Source: Closterium sp. Naga37s-1 (taxonomy: Eukaryota > Streptophyta > Zygnematophyceae > Desmidiales > Closteriaceae). Taken from it: a DNA stretch of 64,000 nt. The position numbers and the translations under genes were made by a program. Each line of letters opens with the position of its first letter. Within the stretch, counting starts at the first letter, position 1. The stretch covers positions 379,501-443,500 of the forward strand of contig CANJKZ010000502.1 of the NCBI GenBank assembly GCA_947471745.1, in the 5' to 3' direction. Below are positions 33,837-44,600 of the stretch, one piece after another. The notes beneath the pieces are model-generated. The model had not been told where the DNA came from, made no database searches, and was given only the letters and a program-made list of their open reading frames with translations.

Positions 33837-36815
33837 AGTGAGCTCAAGAAGAAGAACAAGTTGCTGGCCCTACTCCCAGAGTCGTGGTCCTCGCTCATCA
33901 TTAACCTCAACCGTGACTTGGCCCGCCTCTCGCTTGAAGAGGATTTCCGCCGCCGTGAGTTGGCGAGTGCGGATGGCGCCAGGGCAGCAAGCATCGGCCG
34001 GGGGTACGGCCGTGGAAGAGGCAGAGGACGAGGGGGAGGCAGATTTGGCAGCAACAACTTCAGCGGAGGCCGCGGGAATGGCGGATACGGCAGCGACGAC
34101 AAGAGCTACGGTCGCGGTCGCGGACGATTCGACGGCGAATATCACTATTGCCACAAGAGCGGACACATGTGGCGCGACTGCTACAAACTCCCTGAAGGTT
34201 GGACCCCTGCTCAAGGCCAAGAGGGTAGAGGAGCAGGAGGAGGGAGAGGAAGAGGTTGTGGAGGCCGTGGCGGTCGCGGAGGTGGAGCTGCAAACATGAA
34301 GAACGGAGATAACGACAAGGACCCGAGCGGCGATCGGTACCCGGGTCTATTCTACTTCGTGTCGACGCAAGTACCAGCTGGTCCAGAGAAGGACGAAGGC
34401 TTTGAGGAGCCAGCAGCTGTGGGGAAGGTGACCCTACACCCCCTGGACTATTGGGTGATCGATAGTGGCGCTACCTATAGCATGACACCTCGCCCGGACT
34501 TACTCACCGAACTCGAACCGTCACCGGTGAAGCATGTCACATCGGCTTTGGGGCAGCGAGCAGAGGTGAAAGGCATGGGGAAGGCCATGTTCAAGGGTGC
34601 TGATGGGAAGATGGTGGGCCTCAAGAACGTGCTTTGGGTGCCCAGCCTTGCTGCAAACCTGATTTCCGTGCGGCGGTTGGCAAAGGCCGGCATGGACACG
34701 AACTCGAAGGGAGCCAAGACCTACACCGCAAGGCTTGGCGATCGAATTCTTTGGGACCTTCATGAGGACAGGGATGTCTACAACGAGATGTGGCAGATCC
34801 CTGTGGTCCCCATGACTAAGGAGAGGCAAGTGGCAGCAAGCGTCAGCACCAAGGGAGAAGCGGTTGGTAGCGGCGATGGCGCGAACGGTCGCGCTAAGGA
34901 GAACGAGCTCAAGAAGTGCAATCTTGGAGGGACCAGCAAGCTCTGTGAACCTAAGGAGAGTGGAGCAGCAGCCAAGGAGCAGCACAAGGGTGAGGAGAAC
35001 CCCGAGGCAGCAGCGGAGGAGTACGGAGAGAGCATGTGGGGCGCTATTGCGAGCGCGGCATTCTCCAATCCGACTTCGGCTGCGGGGGAGTGTGATTGGC
35101 TCACCTTGCATCGGCGCATGGGGCATGTGGCCCTGCCCATCTTGCAGCAGCTAGTGAAGAACCAGATGGTTGCTGGCATACGTGTGAAGGGGGAGCCCGA
35201 TGAGGTGCTTGGCTGCCCAACGTGCATGCAAGCCAAGTTCACCCGCTTCCCGTTCTCTAGTTCGGAGGCGACGGCTAAGGCACCACTTGATGAGGTGGTG
35301 ATGGACGTGGTGGGCCCCCTGAAGCTTGGAGCTGCTGGAGCTGAGTATTTCCTCACCATTGTGGACGTCTACACCCGCATGACTTGGGTGTATGTGCTGG
35401 CCAAGAAGAGTGACGTGGCTGAAACGTTGAAGACGGATTGGTTCCCGATGGTGGAGCGGCAACAAGACCGTCTAGTGAAGTCGATCTGCACCGATCGAGG
35501 GGGAGAGTTCCTGAGCAAGGAGTTTGGGTTGTGGCTGAAGAATAATGGTATTCCGCACTCCCTCACCATGCCATACTCCCCTGCAATGAACGGCATCGCC
35601 GAGCGAGCGAACCGGACAATCACGGAGGCGGCACGCGGGTTGCTCATTGAAGCCGGGCTACCCGACTACTTCTGGCCTGATGCGGTGCGGAGCGCGTGTG
35701 TGGCCAAGAACATAGTTTTGACTCATGTGGGAGCAGACAAATGGGTGCCCTATGTGGAGTGGCTTGGAAGGAAGCCAAAGGTGGATATGCTTCGGGTGTT
35801 CGGGTGCATGTGCATGGCGCTCGTACCTAAGCATCTTCGGCACAACAAGCTTGGTGCCAAGGCGGTGTGGGCCGTGCACTTGGGCATGGCTCAAAACAGC
35901 AAGGGATGGCTTCTTTGGGACCCATTCACCAAGAAGTTCTTGGTGAGCAGGGACTGCAAGTTCATGGAAAACTTCATGTACAAGGATTGGAAGGCGGAGA
36001 ATGAGGCGAAGATAGGCGTGCGGTTTGGGGAGGTGAAAAGTTCCGGTTTGGAGCATGTGGAGCTGCCTTTGGAGCTGAGCAGCGGCAGTACTACCACAAG
36101 GCAATCTTCCCTTGTGAATGGGGGAGAGGAGGCCAATGATGCAGAGGAAGAAGAGGAGGAGGTGCAGCAAGTGAGCGAGCGTGCACCGTCACTCCTTTCC
36201 TGCACTACGAGTGCTCCACGGATTCGAGCCACACCGCAGCAACGCCAAGGCCTTCAAGTCCCTGCAGCTGAGGAGGAAGGAAGGGGGAAGAGGAGAGTTC
36301 AGCCCCCTAATAGGCTGACCTATGATGCGCCGGGAAAGCAGGGCAAAACAGCCCTGGCCGGAGCGGCAATGATGGTCGGAGACGACGAGGAGAGTGACTA
36401 CGAGGAGTGTGCGTTCGCGTTCTTCTCTCCGGTGGAGATGCTGGGAGAACCAGCAACTCTCAAGGAGGCCCTGGAGAGTGCTGATGCTGAGGAGTGGAAG
36501 AAGGCCATGGAGAGTGAACTGAAGAGCATCGAGGAGAACGACACGTTTGAGTTGGTGGAGTTACCGGAGGGGCGTAAGGCGATTACGTCCAAGTGGCTCT
36601 TCAAGATCAAGTCCGACGCCGACGGCAAGATCGAGTGTTACAAGTCTAGGCTGGTGGCTAAGGGGTACCAGCAAAAGGAGAAGGTGGACTTCAAGGAGCT
36701 GTTTGCTCCAGTGGTGAAGCCGACGACGCTGCGAACCCTATTCGCGGGAGCCGCCATCAAAGGTTGGGTGGTGAAGCAGCTAGACATCGTAACGGCGTTC
36801 CTCAACGGAACGTGA
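33837..36815 (+). pseudogene. pol: gag-pol part 2: Gag C-terminus, protease, integrase, RT N-terminus
   Basis: This continues the gag frame after the TAA and has no ATG of its own nearby. Residue numbers count from the gag ATG. An Arg/Gly-rich tract (about 240-340) surrounds a zinc knuckle at 285-298 (YHYCHKSGHMWRDC), whose first Cys is Tyr. The aspartic protease motif DSGAT starts at 392. The GAG-pre-integrase zinc site has His 608 and 613 and Cys 643 and 646. The integrase core has Asp 673, Asp 736 and Glu 772, with exactly 35 residues between the last two (DD35E). An acidic linker (EEEEEE) follows, then the RT domain from about 1085 (NDTFELVELPEGRKAI) with motif-A Asp 1166 (QLDIVTAFLNG). 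The frame ends at TGA 36813-36815, inside RT, because of a frameshift just upstream. Confidence 0.92.
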
Positions 36816-38038
36816 AGCAGCTTGAGGAGGAGATCTTCATGGTGCAGCCAGAGGGGTTTGACGACGGTAGTGGCAGAGTGTGGAAGCTGAAGAAGGCCCT
36901 CTATGGGCTGAAGCAGGCCCCTAGGCAATGGTACATGAAGCTGCGCGAAGTGTTGGAGGAGATCGGCTTCACTCCCTCAACGACCGATCACTCCTTGTTC
37001 ATGCTTGGCGAGGGGGAGCAGAGGAGCTTCATGGTGGTTTATGTGGACGACATTCTCATATTCTCACCCTCTTCTGACCTTGTGAAGGAGGTGATGCTGA
37101 AGCTGCAAGACAAGTTCAAGTGCAAGTCCCTTGGGGACGTGAACTTCTACCTTGGGCTCCACATCGAGCGTGACGTGGAGAAGCGACGCATGCGGGTACA
37201 CCAAAGGAAGTACCTGGAGGCGTTGGCTGCCAACTTTGGCCAGAGTGAAGGCCATGTGGCTAATTCCTTTCCCTCTGGGTTCAAGTGTGTGAGGGGACCA
37301 GAGGAGGAGAGCGTTGGTGAAGAGGAGAGGCGCCGTTTTCACTCGTTGGTGGGCAGCCTCATGTATGCGGCGGTGAACACTCGGCCGGACGTCGCGTTTG
37401 CTACCGGGCAGTTGGCTAGGGTTGTGCAATGCCCTAATGAGGAGCAGGTAGCAGCTGGAATGAGGGTGGCCAAGTACCTTGGCCAAACACCGACCGTTGG
37501 GCTGCAATACTCGGCGGCGGCGCAAAGGCGCCAAAAGGGCGCGGATGGAGTTGAACCCGGGCGTTTGTTCCTCACCGCCTACTCGAATGCTTCTTATGCA
37601 TCGGAACCAGAGGACATGACAAGTGTTGGAGGGTTCATCTGCTGTGTTGGTGGAGGCCCAACTAATTGGGAGAGCAAGAAGCAGGTTGATCAAGCATTGA
37701 GCTCGGTGGAGTCCGAGTACATGGCACTCTTCCGTGCCGTACGGGAGATTGTGTGGCAGCGGCGTTTGTTGGCTGAATTGGGGGAGGAGCAGCAAGGACC
37801 TACTCCTCTTTATTGTGACAGCCAGGGAGCCATTGCCCTAGCCAAGAACCCTGTGTTGCATGGCCTGACAAAGCACATGAGGGTGAAGTGGCACTGGACA
37901 AGGAGCATGGTGGCCGCGGGTGAAGTTGAACTGCGCTACGTGAAGACGACGGGGCAGCCAGCAGACATGATGACCAAGAGGCTGGTGGAGCAGCAGCACT
38001 GGAAGTGTTGCAAGCTGGCTGGGATGGCTCTGAACTGA
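36809..38038 (+). pseudogene. pol: gag-pol part 3: RT catalytic core and RNase H
   Basis: The frame continues the RT domain after the shift, starting about NVKQLEEEIFM and running 409 codons to TGA 38036-38038. It has EEEIFMVQPEGF, LYGLKQAPRQW and the catalytic YVDD at 37040-37051, all typical of copia RT. RNase H follows: SNASYA at about residue 258-263, SVESEY with Glu 303, DSQGAIAL with Asp 337, and a C-terminal TKHMRVKWHW segment. The first RNase H Asp is Asn (AAT, 37586-37588). From the gag ATG to this stop is 4,751 bp, one short of a multiple of three, which agrees with a single-base deletion near 36807-36810. RT and RNase H would copy the element RNA into DNA within the particle. Confidence 0.92.
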
Positions 38039-38066
38039 GAGAGCAAGATCCTAAGGCAAACAATCC

Positions 38067-38075
38067 GAGGGGGGG
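38067..38075 (+). other. Polypurine tract
   Basis: GAGGGGGGG lies two bases before the 3' LTR, the expected position of the primer for plus-strand DNA synthesis. The only other sequence between the pol stop (38038) and the LTR is about 28 bp of unremarkable spacer. Confidence 0.88.
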
Positions 38076-38077
38076 TT

Positions 38078-38913
38078 TGTTGGTGCAACCCTACGGTTTG
38101 CACTCGGCTTGTTGTCCGTGTGCGTGTGTGTGCATGCGTGTGTGCATGGAGTGCTATGAGTGCATGAAATAAATATATATTTCATGCTTATGATGGTGTG
38201 TGAATTATGGGTCATGATATTGAGTGTGTGTGTCAAGTCAATAGCGAGTTATCGCTAGTCGCGTGTAACGCGGTCATTTTGTGTGTCCCGCGCGGTTTCT
38301 ATTTTGTCGTGCGCGGTTTCTATTTTGTCGCTTGTCGAACGTTCGGTGTGTCGCAGGTGTGTGCAGCAGACCCATCAATAACTCAAGGATGAGTTTGTGA
38401 TGAAGAACCTGAGCCCTGGTGTCAACATTCAAGTGATCGCAAAGCCCGCGAAAAGGGTACACCTCAAGATATTGAAGATAGTTACATTACTTTGTGTAGT
38501 GTAACATTTCAGTTGGTGTATGCCCTTGTGAAGGGTAGTTTCGAGACCCTTCTTGGTTGGGGATAGTGTGGCACTGTTCCACATCACTGTACCTCGGCTC
38601 TTGGGGTTTGTAGGAGCTGGGAGTCATTCCCAACTCGTAACTCTTGCTAACTCTTCCTATTGTGTGTTCTAAGACTATGTTGCTGCCATAGTGCCGTTCG
38701 TTCAAACCGACGCTGTGTCGTCAATTCTTGATGACATCGTGCGCTCTAAATTGCCTATTGTAGGCAACGTGAAGGCGCTCCAGATCCAAGTTGAATGAAG
38801 TCATTTGGAGTTGTGAGCAGATCGCTATGAACGTTTAAAGCTGCTGTGCAGAAATCCGACTGTGCACTCTATCCTTCGTTTTAGGCACATTGAAGCCTAC
38901 TGTGACTATAACA
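38078..38913 (+). repeat. 3' LTR
   Basis: The LTR is 836 bp, TGTTGGTGCAACCC to GACTATAACA, and is a near copy of the 5' LTR. Clear differences include CCATGTG/CCGTGTG, GGTATGAG/GCTATGAG, TTCTGTTGG/TTCAGTTGG, GAATAAAG/GAATGAAG, and a rearranged stretch near 38836-38843. Long open frames that begin in this LTR and run into the minisatellite are artefacts of the stop-free array. Confidence 0.95.
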
Positions 38914-38918
38914 CATTC
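38914..38918. repeat. Target-site duplication CATTC, right copy
   Basis: CATTC directly follows the terminal ACA of the 3' LTR and is identical to 32411-32415. The array then resumes in phase with TCTCCCGCTTCC. Confidence 0.93.
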
Positions 38919-41699
38919 TCCCGCTTCCACCACCCCGCCCCATTCTTCTGCTTTCCATCACCCTGCCCCATTCTCCTGCTTTCCATCACCCCGCCCCATT
39001 CTCTCGCTTTCCATCACCCCGCCCCATTCTCCCGCTTTCCATCTCCCCGCCCCATTCTCTCGCTTTCCATCACCCCGCCCCATTCTCCCGCTTTCCATCA
39101 CCCCGCTCCATTCTCCCGCTTTCCATCACCCCGCCCCATTCTCCCGCTTTCCATCACCCCGCCTCATTCTCCCGCTTTCCATCACCCCGCCCCATTCTCC
39201 CGCTTTCCATCACCCTGTCCCATTCTCCCTCCTTCCATCACCCCGCCCCATTCTCCCTCCTTCCATCACCCCACCCCAATCTCCCGCTTTCCATCACCCC
39301 GCCCCATTCTCCCGCTTTCCATCACCCCGCCCCATTCTCCCGCTTTCCATCACCCCGCCCCATTCTCCAGCTTTCCATCACCCCGCCCCATTCTCCCGCT
39401 TTCCATCACCCCGCCCCATTCTCCCTCCTTCCATCACCCCGCCCCATTCTCCCGCTTTCCATCACCCCGCCCCATTCTCCTGCTTTCCATCACCCCGCCC
39501 CATTCTCCCGCTTTCCATCACCCCGCCCCATTCTCCCGCTTTGCATCACCCCGCCCCATTCTCCCACTTTCCATCACCCCGCCCCATTCTCCCGCTTTCC
39601 ATCACCCCGCCCCATTCTCCCGCTTTCCATTACCCCGCCCCATTCTCCCTCCTACCATCACCCCGCCCCATTCTCTCTCCTTCCATCACCCCGCCCCATT
39701 CTCCCGCTTTCCATCACCCCGCCCCATTCTCCCGCTTTCCATCACCCCACCCCATTCTCCCGCTTTTCATCACCCTGCCCCATTCTCCCGCTTTCCATCA
39801 CCCCGCCCCTTTCTCCCGCTTTCCATCACCCCGTCCCATTCTCCCTCCTTTCATCACCCCGCCCCATTCTCCCTCCTTCTATCACCCCGCCCCATTCTCC
39901 CGCTTTCGATCACCCCGCCCCAATCTCCCGCTTTCTATCACCCCGCCCCATTCTCCCGCTTTTTATCACCCCACCCCATTCTCCCGCTTTCCATCACCCC
40001 GCCCCATTCTCCCTCCTTCCATCACCCCGCCCCATTCTCCCTCCTTCCATCACCCCGCCCCATTCTCCCTCCTTCCATCACCCCGCCCCATTCTCCCGCT
40101 TTCCATCACCCCGCCCCATTCTCCCGCTTTCCGTCACCCCGCCCCATTCTCCCGCTTTTCATCACCCCGCCCCATTCTCCCGCTTTCCATCACCCCGCCC
40201 CATTCTCCCGCTTTCCATCACCCCGCCCCATTCTCCCGCTTTCCATCACCCCACCCCATTCTTTCCATCACCCCGCCCCATTCTCCCTCCTTTCATCACC
40301 CCGCCCCAATCTCCCTCCTTTCATCACCCCGCCCCATTCTCCCGCTTTCCATCACCCCGCACCATTCTCCCTCCTTCCATCACCCCGCCCCATTCTCCCG
40401 CTTTCCATCACCCCGCCCCATTCTCCCGCTTTCCATCACCCCGCCCCATTCTCCCGCTTTCCATCACCCCGCCCCATTCTCCAGCTTTCCATCACCCCGC
40501 CCCATTCTTCCGCTTTCCATCACCCCGCCCCATTTCCCCGCTTTCCAGCACCCCGCCCCATTCTCTCGCTTTCCATCACCCCGCCCCATTCTCCCTCCTT
40601 CCATCATCCCGCCCCATTCTCCCGCTATCCATCACCCCGCCCCATTCTCCCGCTTTCCATCACCCCGCCCCATTCTCCCGCTTTCCATTACCCCGCCCCA
40701 TTCTCCCTCCTACCATCACCCCGCCCCATTCTCTCTCCTTCCATCACCCCGCCCCATTCTCCCGCTTTCCATCACCCCGCCCCATTCTCCCGCTTTCCAT
40801 CACCCCACCCCATTCTCCCGCTTTTCATCACCCTGCCCCATTCTCCCGCTTTCCATCACCCCGCCCCTTTCTCCCGCTTTCCATCACCCCGCCCCATTCT
40901 CCCTCCTTTCATCACCCCGCCCCATTCTCCCTCCTTCTATCACCCCGCCCCATTCTCCCGCTTTCGATCACCCCGCCCCAATCTCCCGCTTTCTATCACC
41001 CCGCCCCATTCTCCCGCTTTTTATCACCCCACCCCATTCTCCCGCTTTCCATCACCCCGCCCCATTCTCCCTCCTTCCATCACCCCGCCCCATTCTCCCT
41101 CCTTCCATCACCCCGCCCCATTCTCCCTCCTTCCATCACCCCGCCCCATTCTCCCGCTTTCCATCACCCCGCCCCATTCTCCCGCTTTCCGTCACCCCGC
41201 CCCATTCTCCCGCTTTTCATCACCCCGCCCCATTCTCCCGCTTTCCATCACCCCGCCCCATTCTCCCGCTTTCCATCACCCCGCCCCATTCTCCCGCTTT
41301 CCATCACCCCGCCCCATTCTCCCGCTTTCCATCACCCCGCCCCATTCTCCCGCTTTCCATCACCCCGCCCCATTCTCCCTCCTTCCATCACCCCGCCTCC
41401 CGCTTTCCATCACCCCGGCCCATTCTCCCTCCTTCCATCACCCCGCCCCATTCTCCCTCTTTCCATCACCCCGCCCCATTCTCCCTCCTTCCATCACCCC
41501 GCCCCATTCTCCCGCTTTCCATCACCCCGCCCCATTCTCCCGCTTTCCATCACCCCGCCCCATTCTCCCTCCTCCCATCACCCCGCCTCCCGCTTTCCAT
41601 CACCCCGCCCCATTCTCCCTCCTTCCATCACCCCGCCCCATTCTCCCTCTTTCCATCACCCCGCCCCATCTCCCTCCTTCCATCACCCCGCCCCATTCT

Positions 41700-44600
41700 C
41701 CCGCTAACCATCACCCCGCCCCATTCTCCCGCTTTCCATCACCCCGCCCCATTCTCCCTCCTTCCATCACCCCGCTTCCCGCTTTCCATCACCCCGCCCC
41801 ATTCTCCCTCCTTCCATTACCCCGCCCCATTCTCCCTCTTTCCATCACCCCGCCCCATTCTCCCGCTTTCAATCACCCCGCCCCATACTCCCGCTTTCCA
41901 TCACCCCGCCCCATTCTCCCGCTTCCATCACCCGCCCCATTCTTCTGCTTTCCATCACCCCGCCCCATTCTCTCGCTTTCCATCACCCCGCCCCATTCTC
42001 CCGCTTTCCATCTCCCCGCCCCATTCTCTCGCTTTCCATCTCCCCGCCCCATTCTCCCGCTTTCCATCACCCCGCTCCATTCTCTTGCTTTCCATCACCC
42101 CGCCCCATTCTCCCGCTTTCCATCACCCGCCCCATTCTCCCGCTTTCCATCACCCCGCCCCATTCTCCCGCTTTCCATCACCCCGCCCCATTCTCCCGCT
42201 TTCCATCACCCCGCCCCATTCTCCTGCTTTCCATCACCCCGCCCCATTCTCCCGCTTTCCATCACCCCGCCCCATTCTCCCTCCTTCCATCACACCGCCT
42301 CCCGCTTTCCATCACCCCACCCCATTCTCCCTCCTTCCATCACCCCGCCCCATTCTCCCTCTTTCCATCACCCCGCCCCATTCTCCCTCCTTCCATCACC
42401 CCGCCCCATTCTCCCGCTTTCCATCACCCCGCCCCATTCTCCCGCTTTCCATCACCCCGCCCCATTCTCCCTCCTTCCATCACCCCGCCCCATTCTCCCT
42501 CTTTCCATCACCCCGCCCCATTCTCCCTCCTTCCATCACCCCGCCCCATTCTCCCGCTTTCCATCACCCCGCCCCATTCTCCCGCTTTCCATCACCCCGC
42601 CCCATTCTCCCTCCCTCCATCACCCCGCCCCATTCTCTCGCTTTCCATCACCCCGCCCCATTCTCCCGCTTTCCATCACCCCGCCCCATTCTCCCGCTTT
42701 CCATCACCCCGCCCCATTCTCCCTCCTTCCATCACCCCGCCCCATTCTCCCTCCTTCTATCACCCCGCCCCATTCTCCCGCTTTCCATCACCCCGCCCCA
42801 TTCTCCCGCTTTCCATCACCCCGCCCCATTCTCCCGCTTTCCATCACCCCGCCCCATTCTCCTGCTTTCCATCACCCTGCCCCATTCTCCCGCTTTCCAT
42901 CACCCCGCCCCATTCTCTCGCTTTCCATCTCCCCGCCCCATTCTCTCGCTTTCCATCTCCCCGCCCCATTCTCCCGCTTTCCATCACCCCTCTCCATTCT
43001 CTTGCTTTCCATCACCCCGCCCCATTCTCCCGCTTTCCGTCACCCCGCCCCATTCTCCCGCTTTCCATCACCCTGTCCCATTCTCCCTCCTTCCATCACC
43101 CCGCCCCATTCTCCCTCCTTCCATCACCCCGCCCCATTCTCCCGCTTTCCATCACCCCGCCCCATTCTCCCGCTTTCCATCACCCCGCCCCATTCTCCCG
43201 CTTTCCATCACCTCGCCCCATTCTCCTGCTTTCCATCACCCCGCCCCATTCTCCCGCTTTCCATCACTCCGCCCCATTCTCCCTCCTTCCATCACCCCGC
43301 CCCATTCTCCCGCTTTCCATCACCCCGCCCCATTCTCCCGCTTTCCATCACCCCGCCCCATTCTCCCGCTTTCCATCACCCCGCCCCATTCTCCCGCTTT
43401 CCATAACCCCGCCCCATTCTCCCGCTTTCCATCACCCCGCCCCATTCTCCCGCTTTCCATCACCCCGCTCCATTCTCCCGCTTTCCATCACCCCGCCCCG
43501 TTCTCCCGCTTTCCACCACCCCGCCCCATTCTCTCGCTTTCCATCACCCCACCACATTCTCCCGCTTTCCATCACCCCGCCCCATTCTCCCGCTTTCCAT
43601 CACCTCGCCCCATTCTTCCGCTTTCCATCACCCCGCCCCATTTCCCCGCTTTCCAGCACCCCGCCCCATTCTCTCGCTTTCCATCACCCCGCCCCATTCT
43701 CCCTCCTTCCATCATCCCGCCCCATTCTCCCGCTATCCATCACCCCGCCCCATTCTCCCGCTTTCCATCACCCCGCCCCATTCTCCCGCTTTCCATTACC
43801 CCGCCCCATTCTCCCTCCTACCATCACCCCGCCCCATTCTCCCTCCTTCCATCACCCCGCCCCATTCTCCCGCTTTCCATCACCCCGCCCCATTCTCCCG
43901 CTTTCCATCACCCCACCCCATTCTCCCGCTTTTCATCACCCTGCCCCATTCTCCCGCTTTCCATCACCCCGCCCCATTCTCCCGCTTTCCATCACCCCGC
44001 CCCATTCTCCCGCTTTCCATCACCCCGCCCCATTCTCCCTCCTTCCATCACCCCGCCTCCCGCTTTCCATCACCCCACCCCATTCTCCCTCCTTCCATCA
44101 CCCCGCCCCATTCTCCCTCTTTCCATCACCCCGCCCCATTCTCCCTCCTTCCATCACCCCGCCCCATTCTCCCGCTTTCCATCACCCCGCACCATTCTCC
44201 CGCTTTCCATCACCCCGCCCCATTCTCCCTCCTTCCATCACCCCGCCCCATTCTCTCGCTTTCCATCACCCCGCCCCGTTCTCCCGCTTTCCATCACCCC
44301 GCCCCATTCTCCCGCTTTCCATCACCCCGCTCCATTCTCCCGCTTTCCATCACCCCGCCCCATTCTCCCGCTTTCCATCACCCCGCCCCATTCTCCCTCC
44401 TTCCATCACCCCGCCCCATTCTCCCTCCTTCCATCACCCCGCCCCATTCTCCCTCCTTCCATCACCCCGCCCCATTCTCCCGCTTTCCATCACCCCGCCC
44501 CATTCTCCCGCTTTCCATCACCCCGCCCCATTCTCCCGCTTTCCATCACCCCGCCCCATTGTCCCCCTTTCCATCACCCCGCCCCATTCTCCCGCTTTCC

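Larger units (their letters stand above)
32416..38913 (+). mobile_element. Ty1/copia LTR retrotransposon, complete in structure, coding-defective
   Basis: The 6,498-bp element has two LTRs (838 and 836 bp), TG...CA termini, a 5-bp CATTC target duplication, an initiator-Met-tRNA primer-binding site, a polypurine tract, and one long gag-pol region in the order Gag, protease, integrase, reverse transcriptase, RNase H. Integrase before RT identifies Ty1/copia rather than Ty3/gypsy. Hand alignment of the LTRs finds about 25 substitutions and one 2-bp length difference (about 3 %), so the insertion is not fresh. The coding region has an in-frame stop in gag and a frameshift in RT, so this copy could move only with proteins supplied by another copy. 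It sits in the same orientation as the C-rich strand of the surrounding array. Confidence 0.96.

Noticed and set aside
33838..37795. Alternative-frame and antisense frames over gag-pol
   Set aside because: They are shadows of the recognised gag-pol frame, which explains this DNA with conserved copia motifs.
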